Assembly: GCA_002350845.1 (NCBI GenBank)
Contig: DEFL01000057.1
Span: 1-64,000, forward strand
Source of the DNA: Christensenella sp. UBA2853
GTDB taxonomy: Bacteria; Bacillota; Clostridia; Christensenellales; Aristaeellaceae
Length of the DNA: 64,000 nt
Reading direction: 5' to 3'
Part shown: positions 41,962-50,134 of the stretch, piece after piece
Layout: each line of letters opens with the position of its first letter
How positions within the stretch are numbered: position 1 is the first letter of the stretch
The notes under the pieces: model-generated
What the model was told of the DNA's origin: nothing
Database searches by the model: none
The model's input: only the letters and a program-made list of their open reading frames with translations
Translations under genes and position numbers: made by a program

Positions 41962-43692
41962 TTATTTCGCAGTGAAGCGGTCATAGGCATCCTGATAGAC
42001 TTTCTGAATGCCGGCCAGATTGACTTTTCCGTTCAGATCGTTCTGGAAGGTGGTCCAGGCAGCATCGGATACGCCGCCCTTCATGAGCCAGGAGATCAGG
42101 TTGGTGCGGATATAGTCGTTCAGGTTGGTCTCATAGTTGCTCAGGGTGTTCAGTTCTTCCAGGGTGAACTGGAGGTTGGGGCAGGGTTTCACGGTTTCAG
42201 CAACAAAGGGCTTTGCACAGAGCTGCAGTCTTTCCAGACGGAGCTGGGCACGGGGTTCCATGTGCACGACATTGTTCCATGCATATTCACCCAGATTGAT
42301 GATGCCAAGCGGTGCATTCTGCAGACGCAGTTCGTCGCTGGTCACGCCTTCAGGCAGCGGCTTCTGAACGAGCATGCCCTTTTCATCGCGGGCTTCCTCA
42401 TACACAATGCCGATGGGGCCATAGTTGATCTGGGCAGAGATCACAGGATCATAGTAACGGTCAAAGTAGGCCAGCAGGACTTCCGGATACTGGCACTTGC
42501 TGAAGAGAACCACTTCACCGGTGCTGATCTCGGGGTTGTTGGAAACGCAGATGGTCTGGTCACCGTTGGGTCCGACAATCGGGCTGAGGACGATATAGTT
42601 TTCCGGATTGGAAACCACGGTTTCGCTCTCCCACCAGTAGAAGGCACCATAGGTTTCCATGCCCTTGCCGTTGGCGAGGAAGTTGTCCTGGCTCTGTTCG
42701 AAGGAGACCTTGTCGATCAGGCCTGCATCCACCCAGCCGGCGATGAAGTTGGTGGCTTCCTTGAAGCGTTCATCCTGCACGGTGTAGGTGATTTTTCCAT
42801 CCACCACAACGCGGTGTTCCAGGTTGTCATTCAGGCCGAACATGCCGTACAGATCGCACTGGTTGCCCTGCCAGTTGTTGTAAACAAAGCTCAGCGGACG
42901 CTCGTCGTCGGTCTTGCCGTTGCCGTTCATATCATGGTCACGGAAATAGGTCAGCAGCTGTTCCATCTGACCCGCCTTCAGCGCGAGGCCGTCCTTGAGC
43001 TGATCTTCTGTCAGGCCTTCGACGGCACCGGCAGCGATGGCTTCCTTGGTCCAGGCGATGTTCAGGAACAGGAGGTTCGGGCTCTGCAGCAGGCCCATTT
43101 CCTCAATGCGGGGCAGAGAGTAGATTTTGCCGTCTTCAATGTTGATGAGCTGGGCCTTGATGTCAGGGCGTTCTTCCAGCAGCTTTTTGAAGTTGGGCAT
43201 ATAGTCCAGATAATCGCTGATGGGCACCAGCACCTTGCGCTTGGCATACTTGATGATTTCGCCTGCGCCCATGCCGGCATGGTAAATCGCATCGGGGCGG
43301 TTATCCGCATTGCCGAAGATCAGGTTTTTCTGCTGAGAGTAGACAGACTCGGACACGTTTTCCCAGTTCACCTGGACATTGGTCTGTGCATACAGATCCG
43401 CCATGATCTTCATGTCATTGTAGTCCAGAGCGGATGCATTCTTGGAGGAATAGACCGAGAATGAGAGCTCCTGGGCACCTTTTTCATTGAGGATCGGCGC
43501 GGAAGTATCGGTCCACTGGAAGCCGTAGGTGTCCACCAGAGGATTGGCAGAGGCAGCGGACTGTTCTGTCGTGGAAGTACTGGATGTATTGGGAGCAGCC
43601 TTGGGTTCTTCCTTCTTGCTGCCGCAGGCCGTCAGCGTCACTACCATGACCACCAGCATGAGCAAAGCAAGCAGCTTTTTCAGATTCTTCAT
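41962..43692 (-). CDS. LipO-type oligosaccharide-binding lipoprotein
   Basis: 576 residues. The signal peptide ends in LTAC (lipobox), then GSKKEEPKA. The large size and the motif QVNWENVSES place it in the LipO/YtcQ branch of family 1 binding proteins, which work with YteP/YtcP-type permeases on oligosaccharides. Context with two GH32 enzymes points to fructo-oligosaccharides. GAGGAGG lies eight bases before the ATG. Confidence 0.92.
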   Translation of the reverse strand: MKNLKKLLALLMLVVMVVTLTACGSKKEEPKAAPNTSSTSTTEQSAASANPLVDTYGFQWTDTSAPILNEKGAQELSFSVYSSKNASALDYNDMKIMADLYAQTNVQVNWENVSESVYSQQKNLIFGNADNRPDAIYHAGMGAGEIIKYAKRKVLVPISDYLDYMPNFKKLLEERPDIKAQLINIEDGKIYSLPRIEEMGLLQSPNLLFLNIAWTKEAIAAGAVEGLTEDQLKDGLALKAGQMEQLLTYFRDHDMNGNGKTDDERPLSFVYNNWQGNQCDLYGMFGLNDNLEHRVVVDGKITYTVQDERFKEATNFIAGWVDAGLIDKVSFEQSQDNFLANGKGMETYGAFYWWESETVVSNPENYIVLSPIVGPNGDQTICVSNNPEISTGEVVLFSKCQYPEVLLAYFDRYYDPVISAQINYGPIGIVYEEARDEKGMLVQKPLPEGVTSDELRLQNAPLGIINLGEYAWNNVVHMEPRAQLRLERLQLCAKPFVAETVKPCPNLQFTLEELNTLSNYETNLNDYIRTNLISWLMKGGVSDAAWTTFQNDLNGKVNLAGIQKVYQDAYDRFTAK

Positions 43693-43707
43693 AGAGTAAA
43701 CCTCCTC

Positions 43708-44625
43708 TTAGCCTTTCAGGGATCCAATCATGACGCCCTGTGCAAAATACTTCTGAACAAACGGATACAGGCACAGCACCGGCAGGCTGGAGACAATCAC
43801 GGAAACATATTTCAGCTGATTGGCCAGGCGGTACTGCTGCAGAATGGTTTCGCCGCTTCCGCCGACGGTGCTCTCGGAGGCAATCAGGATTTCCTTGAGC
43901 ACCAGCTGCAGCGGATATTTCTGTTCATCCTGCAGGAAGATCATGGCATTGAAGTAGCTGTTCCACTGTCCGACTGCATAGTAGAGTGCCATGACGGCGA
44001 TAATGGCCTTGGACAGGGGAAGCACGATGGAGAAGAAGGTGCGGAACTTGCCGGCACCGTCAATTCTTGCCGCTTCCAGCATGCCTTCCGGAATGGAGGA
44101 TTCGAAGAATGTCTTGGTCATGAACAGATTCCAGACCGACATGATCGCAGGCAGGATCACAGCCCAGGCAGAGTTGATCAGGCGCAGGCTGCTCATCACG
44201 TTGTAGAAAGGAATGAGACCGCCGCCGAAGAACATCGGAATGATGAAATACAGCATCCAGAATTTCTTGCCGGGGGTGGTCTTTCTGCTCAGGCCCCATC
44301 CGGCGGGGATGGTGACGGCCAGAGCCAGAAGCACAGTGACCAAGGTATACCAGATGGTATTGAGGTAGCCCGTCCAGATATCCTGACGCTGGAATACTTT
44401 CTCATAGCCTTCCAGCGTGATGTTGACCGGGAAGAGGACCACCTGTCCGCCCAGTACTGCATCCGGGTCGGAGAAGGACGCAATCACAATGAAGTAAATC
44501 GGGTAGAGAATAATCAGTGCAAGCAGAGCAAGGAAGAGTGTGTTGAAGACAAAGAAGACTTTATCCCCTCTTGTGTCCTTCAGCGCATTGTTCCTGGGCT
44601 TGACCGCAGGATTTTTCATGGTCAT
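43708..44625 (-). CDS. Oligosaccharide ABC permease, YtcP-like
   Basis: 305 residues from ATG 44625 (AGGAGG nine bases upstream). Six membrane helices; EAA loop as LEAARIDGAGKFRTFFSIVLP and the C-terminus GVMIGSLKG, typical of YtcP/LplC. Second gene of the operon, between the YteP-like permease and LipO. Confidence 0.92.
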   Translation of the reverse strand: MTMKNPAVKPRNNALKDTRGDKVFFVFNTLFLALLALIILYPIYFIVIASFSDPDAVLGGQVVLFPVNITLEGYEKVFQRQDIWTGYLNTIWYTLVTVLLALAVTIPAGWGLSRKTTPGKKFWMLYFIIPMFFGGGLIPFYNVMSSLRLINSAWAVILPAIMSVWNLFMTKTFFESSIPEGMLEAARIDGAGKFRTFFSIVLPLSKAIIAVMALYYAVGQWNSYFNAMIFLQDEQKYPLQLVLKEILIASESTVGGSGETILQQYRLANQLKYVSVIVSSLPVLCLYPFVQKYFAQGVMIGSLKG

Positions 44626-44639
44626 ATTCTTTTCCCTCC

Positions 44640-45611
44640 TTACCACAGCGAGTTCTCAGAGAAACGCTTGGAGGTGGTGTTGGCGATAATCAGCAGCACC
44701 ACATTGATGACAGAGTTGAACAGGCCGATGGCGGTTGCATATGCCTGGTCCGGCACGCCGGTGAGACCGCGCTTATACACATAGGTTGCAATCAGCTCAC
44801 TGACAGCCAGGTTGCCGTCGGTCTGCATCAGCAGTGCCTTCTCATAGCCGACACCCATCAGACCGCCAATGGACATAATCAGCATCACGCTGATCATGGG
44901 CATGATCGCCGGGATATCAACATGCAGCACGCGCTGGAAGCGGGAAGCACCGTCGATCATGGCCGCTTCATGCTGCACCGGATCCACATTGGAAAGGGCT
45001 GCAATGTAAATCACTGCGCTCCATCCGAAGTCCTGCCAGTTGCTGGACAGGATATACATAGGACGGAATGCGGAGCTCTCCAGAAAGTAGGAAACGCGCT
45101 CGGCGCCAAGGCTGGCAGCCAGATTGTTCACGAGGCCGTAGCGGCCGAAGAACAGCTGCAGCATACCGACCAAAACCACCAGGGAAATAAAGTGCGGGGC
45201 GGTATAGATGGTCTGGAAGACTTTTCCCGCTTTCCTGCTCTTGAGCGCATTGAGCGACAGGGATACCAGAATGGGCAGCGGGAATCCGATCACGAAACCG
45301 ATGATACACAGCAGGAAGGTGTTTTTCATCAGTGGCCAGAACTGCACATCATTGAAGAAACGCGTGAAATTCTCAAATCCGACCCAGATGGTTTCACTCG
45401 ACAGGATCTTGTCACCCGGCATGAAATCCTGAAAAGCGATGAGAACCCCGTAAATCGGAAGATAGTTGAATAAGAAAACAACCAGAATTGCCGGAAGAAT
45501 CATGACGAGATACGGGCAGTTTTCTTTGAAATCCCGCAGTCGTTTACCCCAATTCGGCTTTGCTTTCTGTTGCCGCACTCCGGCGGCTGGAACCTGCTTT
45601 GCGCTTTGCAT
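44640..45611 (-). CDS. Oligosaccharide ABC permease, YteP-like
   Basis: 323 residues from ATG 45611 (AAGGAGG six bases upstream; an in-frame start 14 codons upstream has no ribosome binding site). Six membrane helices; the EAA loop reads HEAAMIDGASRFQRVLHVDIP, and the N-terminal NLPIYG-type motif appears as FNYLPIYGVLIAFQDF. First gene of the seven-gene fructan operon. Confidence 0.92.
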   Translation of the reverse strand: MQSAKQVPAAGVRQQKAKPNWGKRLRDFKENCPYLVMILPAILVVFLFNYLPIYGVLIAFQDFMPGDKILSSETIWVGFENFTRFFNDVQFWPLMKNTFLLCIIGFVIGFPLPILVSLSLNALKSRKAGKVFQTIYTAPHFISLVVLVGMLQLFFGRYGLVNNLAASLGAERVSYFLESSAFRPMYILSSNWQDFGWSAVIYIAALSNVDPVQHEAAMIDGASRFQRVLHVDIPAIMPMISVMLIMSIGGLMGVGYEKALLMQTDGNLAVSELIATYVYKRGLTGVPDQAYATAIGLFNSVINVVLLIIANTTSKRFSENSLW

Positions 45612-45731
45612 GTTTTCCCTCCTTGCTAAGTCAGAACAGTCTCTGGAACTCACGGTATTGTGTTTTTGAAACGTCCTCCTTCCTTCCGCCTGTCTTCATG
45701 GTTTTCTACATTGTCCACCAGACAGCGCAGA

Positions 45732-45748
45732 GTTTACATTTTGTAAAT
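45732..45748. promoter_or_regulatory. Operator-like site A of the fructan locus
   Basis: GTTTACATTTTGTAAAT, differing by one outer base from the perfect palindrome at site C. It is downstream of the yteP promoter, in the leader. Confidence 0.65.
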
Positions 45749-45772
45749 CACAGGGTTTACTGGAGTGATTCA

Positions 45773-45791
45773 GATTTTACATTTCGTACAG
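45773..45791. promoter_or_regulatory. Operator-like site B overlapping the fructan promoter -10
   Basis: A degenerate copy, ATTTTACATTTCGTACAG, with the TTTACATTT core kept. It covers the -10 box of the yteP promoter. Confidence 0.5.
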
Positions 45792-45802
45792 TATGTTGTC
45801 AA
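45774..45802 (-). promoter_or_regulatory. Promoter of the fructan operon
   Basis: Minus strand: -35 TTGACA (45797-45802), 17-base spacer, -10 TAAAAT (45774-45779). About 160 bases of leader precede yteP. The gap 45612-45977 holds this promoter, the divergent lacI promoter and three operator-like sites, but no gene. Confidence 0.8.
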
Positions 45803-45895
45803 TACTTATTTTGTCATTTTTGTGCATTTTAGGACAAAATAGTTGGTAAATTGAAATTCAGGCCCTGGAATCGCAGATCATTTCTGCTATATTTA

Positions 45896-45912
45896 GTTTA
45901 CATTTTGTAAAC
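45896..45912. promoter_or_regulatory. Operator-like site C next to the lacI promoter
   Basis: GTTTACATTTTGTAAAC, perfect 7-bp palindrome around three central bases, directly abutting the -35 of the divergent lacI promoter. Confidence 0.7.
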
Positions 45913-45941
45913 TTGATGTGTTTTCACTTGTATGATAAGAT
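45913..45941 (+). promoter_or_regulatory. Promoter of the divergent lacI gene
   Basis: -35 TTGATG (45913-45918), 17-base spacer, -10 TAAGAT (45936-45941), about 37 bases before the start codon. Confidence 0.6.
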
Positions 45942-45977
45942 AATTCCAATACTGTTCAGAAAGGTTGATCTGAACCC

Positions 45978-47012
45978 ATGGCTGTAAAACGTGTCACCAT
46001 GCAGGATATCGCCGATGCCTGCAGGCTTTCCAGAAATACAGTATCCAAAGTATTCAATGGGCGGGGCGCCGTGCCGCCTGCCACCCGTGCGCTCATTCTC
46101 CAGAAAGCACGGGATCTGGGGTACGCCTTTCCCGCAGAACAAAGCAGTGTTCCTGCCCCGCCGGTCAGCGGCACACTGGCGCTGCTGACGCACAATCTGC
46201 CTGTCGACTACCATTTCGGCACCTACTTTGTCACAACATTCACCGATCAGATCACCCGTGCGGGGTATACGCTGAAGCTGTTTGAAATCTCAGATGAAGA
46301 ACTGCAAAGCAGGAAACTTCCTCCCCACTTCTTTCCCGAACAGATTTCCGGCATCATCACCATTGAACTCTTTGACGCTGACTATCTGAATATGGTCTGC
46401 CGTCTGGGACTTCCGACCATCGCCATCGACTCGCCTGCTCATGCAAACCGGCAATTGATTTCATGTGACATCGTTCTGATGGAAAATGTGGCCAGTATTG
46501 TCAGTGTGGTCCGCGAACTGATTGCGCTCGGCGCCCGTCACATAGGCTTTGTCGGTGACCGGGAGCACTGCGGCAGTTTTGGTGAGCGCTGGGTCGGCTA
46601 CCGCATGGCACTGTCAGAGGCAGGACTGCCGGTGGATGAGCGGATCTGTATTCTTTCGCCTGACGCCTCACCGTATAACGACATTGACTGGCTGATCGAC
46701 CGGATGGACCGCATGCCCCTCCTGCCCGATGCCTTTATCTGCGCCAACGATTACCTGGCCGTTCATATGATGAATGCGATTAAAAAGAAGGGACTCTCGA
46801 TCCCGGGCGACGTCATGGTCACCGGCTTTGACGGGACATCCCAGTCTGCCCTGGTGGATCCTCCCCTGACCACCGTACAGATCCCCAGCGTCGAGATCGG
46901 ACGTATGGCCGCAGGTCTTCTTCTCGAACGCATCCGCAATCCGGAGCTGCCTTTCAGCTGGACTCATATCCGCACGACGCCCGTGTGGCGAAGCACCACC
47001 CGAAAACGATAA
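45978..47012 (+). CDS. LacI-family regulator divergent from the fructan operon
   Basis: 344 residues. Helix-turn-helix VTMQDIADACRLSRNTVSKVFNG, hinge and sugar-binding-like sensor domain ending with SVEIGRMAAGLLLERI. Divergent to the fructan importer/hydrolase operon with three palindromic sites between the two starts, so it is the likely local repressor. AAAGG lies upstream of the ATG. Followed by a terminator. Confidence 0.91.
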   Translation: MAVKRVTMQDIADACRLSRNTVSKVFNGRGAVPPATRALILQKARDLGYAFPAEQSSVPAPPVSGTLALLTHNLPVDYHFGTYFVTTFTDQITRAGYTLKLFEISDEELQSRKLPPHFFPEQISGIITIELFDADYLNMVCRLGLPTIAIDSPAHANRQLISCDIVLMENVASIVSVVRELIALGARHIGFVGDREHCGSFGERWVGYRMALSEAGLPVDERICILSPDASPYNDIDWLIDRMDRMPLLPDAFICANDYLAVHMMNAIKKKGLSIPGDVMVTGFDGTSQSALVDPPLTTVQIPSVEIGRMAAGLLLERIRNPELPFSWTHIRTTPVWRSTTRKR

Positions 47013-47037
47013 ATCATCCCGCTCTATTCCCGCAAGC

Positions 47038-47081
47038 AAAACAGGGTGCGGTCTCCTTTTCCGGATTCCGCACCCTGTTTT
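47038..47081. terminator. Bidirectional terminator
   Basis: Perfect 14-bp inverted repeat (47038-47051 and 47068-47081, ACAGGGTGCGG core) with A/T-rich ends between the convergent lacI and SH3 genes. Confidence 0.88.
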
Positions 47082-47130
47082 GTTCTTTTCCAGGCATCTG
47101 ACAGCACGCTGAACAGCACTGAAAATCTTC

Positions 47131-48063
47131 CTATTCTATATCCCTGAGAAACTCATTTTTAACATAACCGTGGAATCGGTTCCACTCAATCTCGGTCCAT
47201 CCGTTTTCACTGCCATACACATCCACCTGTGTGCCGATGGGCAGCTCCAGGATTTTTCTGGCTTTCGTGGTCGGTCTGAACCGGACATTGATCTTTGCTT
47301 TCCCGCTGGTTTTTCCGTTTTTGGCAAGCACGGCGGTACCCGTCGGATCCGTCCTGTCCATATAGACGAGTCCGTCTTCCGGGATATATCCCCAGGACGC
47401 AGCGGATACGCCCTGTCTCGTCGCGTGATACCGGTACCACGCCCAGCCGTCCACCACCTGGTCGACCACGATCACCAGGCCCGTCTCCTGCTTTCCAAGG
47501 GTATAGGATCCATCACCCAGCCCGGTCCGGGACACAAGACCGCCTTTCGCTTCCGCGGCGACGACCGCCTTGCGGCTTTCCCAGAAACGCGTCCAGGCAA
47601 TCTGTACTGTATGACCGCTCTGCACCCGCACATCCCCGGACACTGTTTTTCCTTCGGTCTCCAGCGTGAACGGGGTCACACCGTCCCCCTCCGGGCTCCA
47701 CATGACATTTCCTTCATGCGCTGTGAACATTCTGCGGCAGGTGCCTTCCGGATCCCTGCGGTCACCGATGAGCAGCACCGTTTCCCCATCGATTTCGCAC
47801 AGTGCCCACGCGGGCTCCGAGCGCGGATCATCCACGTATTCCCGCCATGCGCTGGTAAGGATGACGCCTGTGTACGGGATATCCGAGTCCACCTTCCAGT
47901 CCTGATGGATCAGATCCCTGTACGCTGCAATGACCGTCTCGGCCCAGGCCGGATGCGCTTCCTTGCCCCCTCCGTTCTCCGCCGCTGCGCCAAAAAGAAG
48001 GCAGAGCATACCCAAAAGCAGGATCACCGCGCAAATGCGCCTTCGCATGATGCTTCGCTCCAT
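47131..48063 (-). CDS. Secreted SH3-domain protein
   Basis: 310 residues. A signal peptide (about 1-28; a start five codons later is also possible) precedes a domain of unknown type and a C-terminal bacterial SH3 region: INVRFRPTTKARKILELPIGT followed by VDVYGSENGWTEIEW (about 260-305), which fits SH3b domains that bind cell-wall material. A second, weaker SH3-like stretch may lie at 195-250 (GWAWYRYHATRQGVSAASWGYI). Role at the cell wall is inferred. Single gene. Confidence 0.82.
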   Translation of the reverse strand: MERSIMRRRICAVILLLGMLCLLFGAAAENGGGKEAHPAWAETVIAAYRDLIHQDWKVDSDIPYTGVILTSAWREYVDDPRSEPAWALCEIDGETVLLIGDRRDPEGTCRRMFTAHEGNVMWSPEGDGVTPFTLETEGKTVSGDVRVQSGHTVQIAWTRFWESRKAVVAAEAKGGLVSRTGLGDGSYTLGKQETGLVIVVDQVVDGWAWYRYHATRQGVSAASWGYIPEDGLVYMDRTDPTGTAVLAKNGKTSGKAKINVRFRPTTKARKILELPIGTQVDVYGSENGWTEIEWNRFHGYVKNEFLRDIE

Positions 48064-48234
48064 TCACTCCCTGCCGTGTCGGCAGGGTCTCTTTGTACAG
48101 CATTATACCATTTTTCAGGACAGGAGCAATCGGACGAATGCATCCCCGGTTTTCATCTCTGAACCGCCCCTCGACGCCTTTCTTTTTTTCGCTCCCGAAG
48201 GCCCTCAAAACATTGAAATACCGTGATTTTCCGC

Positions 48235-48263
48235 TTGACACCGGGCTTTTTGCGTGTTATAGT
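48235..48263 (+). promoter_or_regulatory. Promoter of the rplU-prp-rpmA operon
   Basis: -35 TTGACA (48235-48240), 17-base spacer, -10 TATAGT (48258-48263). Confidence 0.8.
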
Positions 48264-48269
48264 AGCTCG

Positions 48270-48345
48270 GTAAGCCGCACGGGAGAGGTCTCAATCGTGT
48301 GTCTCCACACAACCTCAGGCCCGGCGAGTATATTTCAGGAGGTGC
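48270..48345 (+). promoter_or_regulatory. Leader of rplU, possible L21 leader RNA
   Basis: About 80 bases of leader between promoter and rplU, with complementary stretches such as GTGTGTC/CACAC and GAGGT/ACCTC that could form a stem-loop before the AGGAGG. Firmicutes rplU genes often carry an autoregulatory L21 leader. Position and pairing support this, but a covariance model search was not possible. Confidence 0.45.
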
Positions 48346-48352
48346 TGCTTTC

Positions 48353-48661
48353 ATGTATGCAATTATTGCAGCAGGCGGCAGACAGTATCGTGTTTCCCAG
48401 GGCGACGTGATCTACATTGACAAAATCAATCAGGATCCTGACTCCACCGTATCTTTCGACGTGCTGATGATCGGCGGCGACGGCGACATCAAGGTCGGCA
48501 ATCCCGTTCTCGAGGGTGCCAAGGTCGAAGGCAAGGTTCTCGCTCAGGTCAAGGGTGAGAAGATTGTGATCGGTAAGTATAAGAGCAAGAAGAATTATGA
48601 TCGCAAGACCGGTCATCGTCAGCCCTATACCAAGGTTGAGATCACCGCTGTCAACGCATAA
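48353..48661 (+). CDS. rplU: 50S ribosomal protein L21
   Basis: 102 residues, the normal size. YAIIAAGGRQYRVSQGD is the conserved N-terminus and KSKKNYDRKTGHRQPYT the conserved C-terminal rRNA-binding stretch. The ATG at 48353 has AGGAGG upstream; its stop overlaps the start of prp by one base. First gene of the operon, behind a strong promoter. Confidence 0.98.
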   Translation: MYAIIAAGGRQYRVSQGDVIYIDKINQDPDSTVSFDVLMIGGDGDIKVGNPVLEGAKVEGKVLAQVKGEKIVIGKYKSKKNYDRKTGHRQPYTKVEITAVNA

Positions 48662-49008
48662 TGGTTCGAGCGACCCTTACCCTGAACAGTGACGGCAGGT
48701 ACATTGCCTACCGCTGCGAAGGACACGCCGGATATGCAGAAGAAGGTTATGACATCGTCTGCGCGGCTGTTTCCGTTCTGGGTATCAATTGTGTCAACAG
48801 CCTCGAAGCACTGTGCTCTGTACAAGCGGAGGTCACCGGATACGCGGAAGGCATGCTTGCATTCACGCTTCCCGCTTCCCTGTCGGAAACACAGCAGCAT
48901 GACGCGCAGCTTTTGATGCGGAGTCTGCAGCTCGGGCTGGAGTCAATTGCAGAAGACTACCCCAAAAACCTATCACTTTCCATACACAAACGGAGGGAAA
49001 CATCATGA
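48661..49008 (+). CDS. prp: Ribosomal-processing cysteine protease Prp
   Basis: 115 residues. The catalytic pair is visible as GHAGYAEEGYDIVCAAVS, with His22 and Cys34 at the spacing of the Prp/YsxB family. Prp removes the N-terminal extension of ribosomal protein L27, whose gene follows with a 4-base overlap (ATGA) and carries the matching extension. Translationally coupled to rplU (TAATG junction). Confidence 0.95.
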   Translation: MVRATLTLNSDGRYIAYRCEGHAGYAEEGYDIVCAAVSVLGINCVNSLEALCSVQAEVTGYAEGMLAFTLPASLSETQQHDAQLLMRSLQLGLESIAEDYPKNLSLSIHKRRETS

Positions 49009-49304
49009 TCAGATTGAATCTGCAGCTGTTTGCTCATAAAAAAGGTATGGGTTCCACCCGTAACGGCCGCGACAGCGAGTCCAAGCGTCTGGGACCGAAG
49101 CGCGCCGACGGTCAGTTTGCACAGGCTGGCAACATCCTCGTGCGTCAGCGCGGAACCAAATTCCACCCCGGCATGAACGTTGGCATCGGCAAGGATGACA
49201 CGCTCTTCGCCAAGGTGAGCGGCATTGTCCGTTTCGAGACCCATGCCAAGGACCGCAAGGTCGTTGCCGTCTATCCCGTTGAGGAAGCTGCCAACGTCCA
49301 GTAA
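49005..49304 (+). CDS. rpmA: 50S ribosomal protein L27 with Prp-cleavable extension
   Basis: 99 residues. The N-terminus MIRLNLQLFAHKKG contains the LNLQLF/AHKKG cleavage site found in Firmicutes L27; the mature protein begins at AHKKGMGSTRNGRDS. The remainder (RQRGTKFHPGMNVGIGKDDTL) is canonical. GGAGGG precedes the ATG. A terminator follows. Confidence 0.98.
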   Translation: MIRLNLQLFAHKKGMGSTRNGRDSESKRLGPKRADGQFAQAGNILVRQRGTKFHPGMNVGIGKDDTLFAKVSGIVRFETHAKDRKVVAVYPVEEAANVQ

Positions 49305-49313
49305 GGTAGACCT

Positions 49314-49343
49314 GAAAAGCCCGTCTCTCTGGATGGGCTTTTT
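49314..49343 (+). terminator. Terminator of the rplU operon
   Basis: Stem AAAGCCCGTC / GATGGGCTTT (one G-T pair) with a short loop, followed by a T run, 10 bases after rpmA. Confidence 0.8.
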
Positions 49344-49376
49344 GCATACCAATTTTCAGGATTGAGAGGGAACGCC

Positions 49377-50069
49377 ATGATCGGCACCATCATCAACACC
49401 GCGCTGATCCTCCTCGGAACAGCCCTCGGTCTGCTCCTGCGCCGCGGCATTCCCGAGCGCGTCCGGACCGCGCTCATGTCCGCGATGGGCCTGGCCACCG
49501 TGCTCATCGGTCTCAAGGGCGCCATGGGCACCAATGACACGCTGTGCGTCATTCTCTGCCTGGCCTTCGGCGGTGCCCTGGGCTCAGCGCTGAACCTGGA
49601 ACTCCGGCTGGAGCACTTCGGGAACCGGATTGAAAAGCACCTCGGAAACGGAAAAGAACAGGGCTCCATTGCCAAGGGCTTTGTCACCGCCACCCTGGTC
49701 TACTGCGTCGGGGCCATGGCCATTGTCGGCAGTATTTCCAGCGCGCTGCAGGGAGATCACTCCACGCTCATCGCCAAGGGCATCATTGACGGACTGACCG
49801 CCATTGTCTTTACCTCCACCCTCGGCATCGGTGTCGGACTCTCTGCCTTCTCCGTGCTCATCTATCAGGGGCTCATTGCCATTCTCGCCATGTGGGTTTC
49901 CCCGATCCTGACGCCTCAGGTCATCACCGAGATGTCAGCGGTCGGCGGCCTCCTCATCGCGGCCATCGGCCTCAACCTCATCTATGACAAGCATATCCCG
50001 GTCGGAAATCTGCTGCCCGCCATCTTCTTCCCCATCGCCTATGTCCCGCTCGCTGCCCTCTTTGGCTGA
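49377..50069 (+). CDS. DUF554 family membrane protein
   Basis: 230 residues, about seven membrane helices. MIGTIINTALILLGTALGLLL at the start and GLTAIVFTSTLGIGVGLSA in the middle are typical of the DUF554/YdfK family, whose function is unknown. Start at ATG 49377 (GAGAGGG upstream). Followed by a MATE-type transporter gene. Confidence 0.9.
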   Translation: MIGTIINTALILLGTALGLLLRRGIPERVRTALMSAMGLATVLIGLKGAMGTNDTLCVILCLAFGGALGSALNLELRLEHFGNRIEKHLGNGKEQGSIAKGFVTATLVYCVGAMAIVGSISSALQGDHSTLIAKGIIDGLTAIVFTSTLGIGVGLSAFSVLIYQGLIAILAMWVSPILTPQVITEMSAVGGLLIAAIGLNLIYDKHIPVGNLLPAIFFPIAYVPLAALFG

Positions 50070-50134
50070 TGCAGTACAGTCCTTTCCATCCCCTGCTCTC
50101 GCAGCCTTTCATCTTGTGATAAGGACGGATTGCT

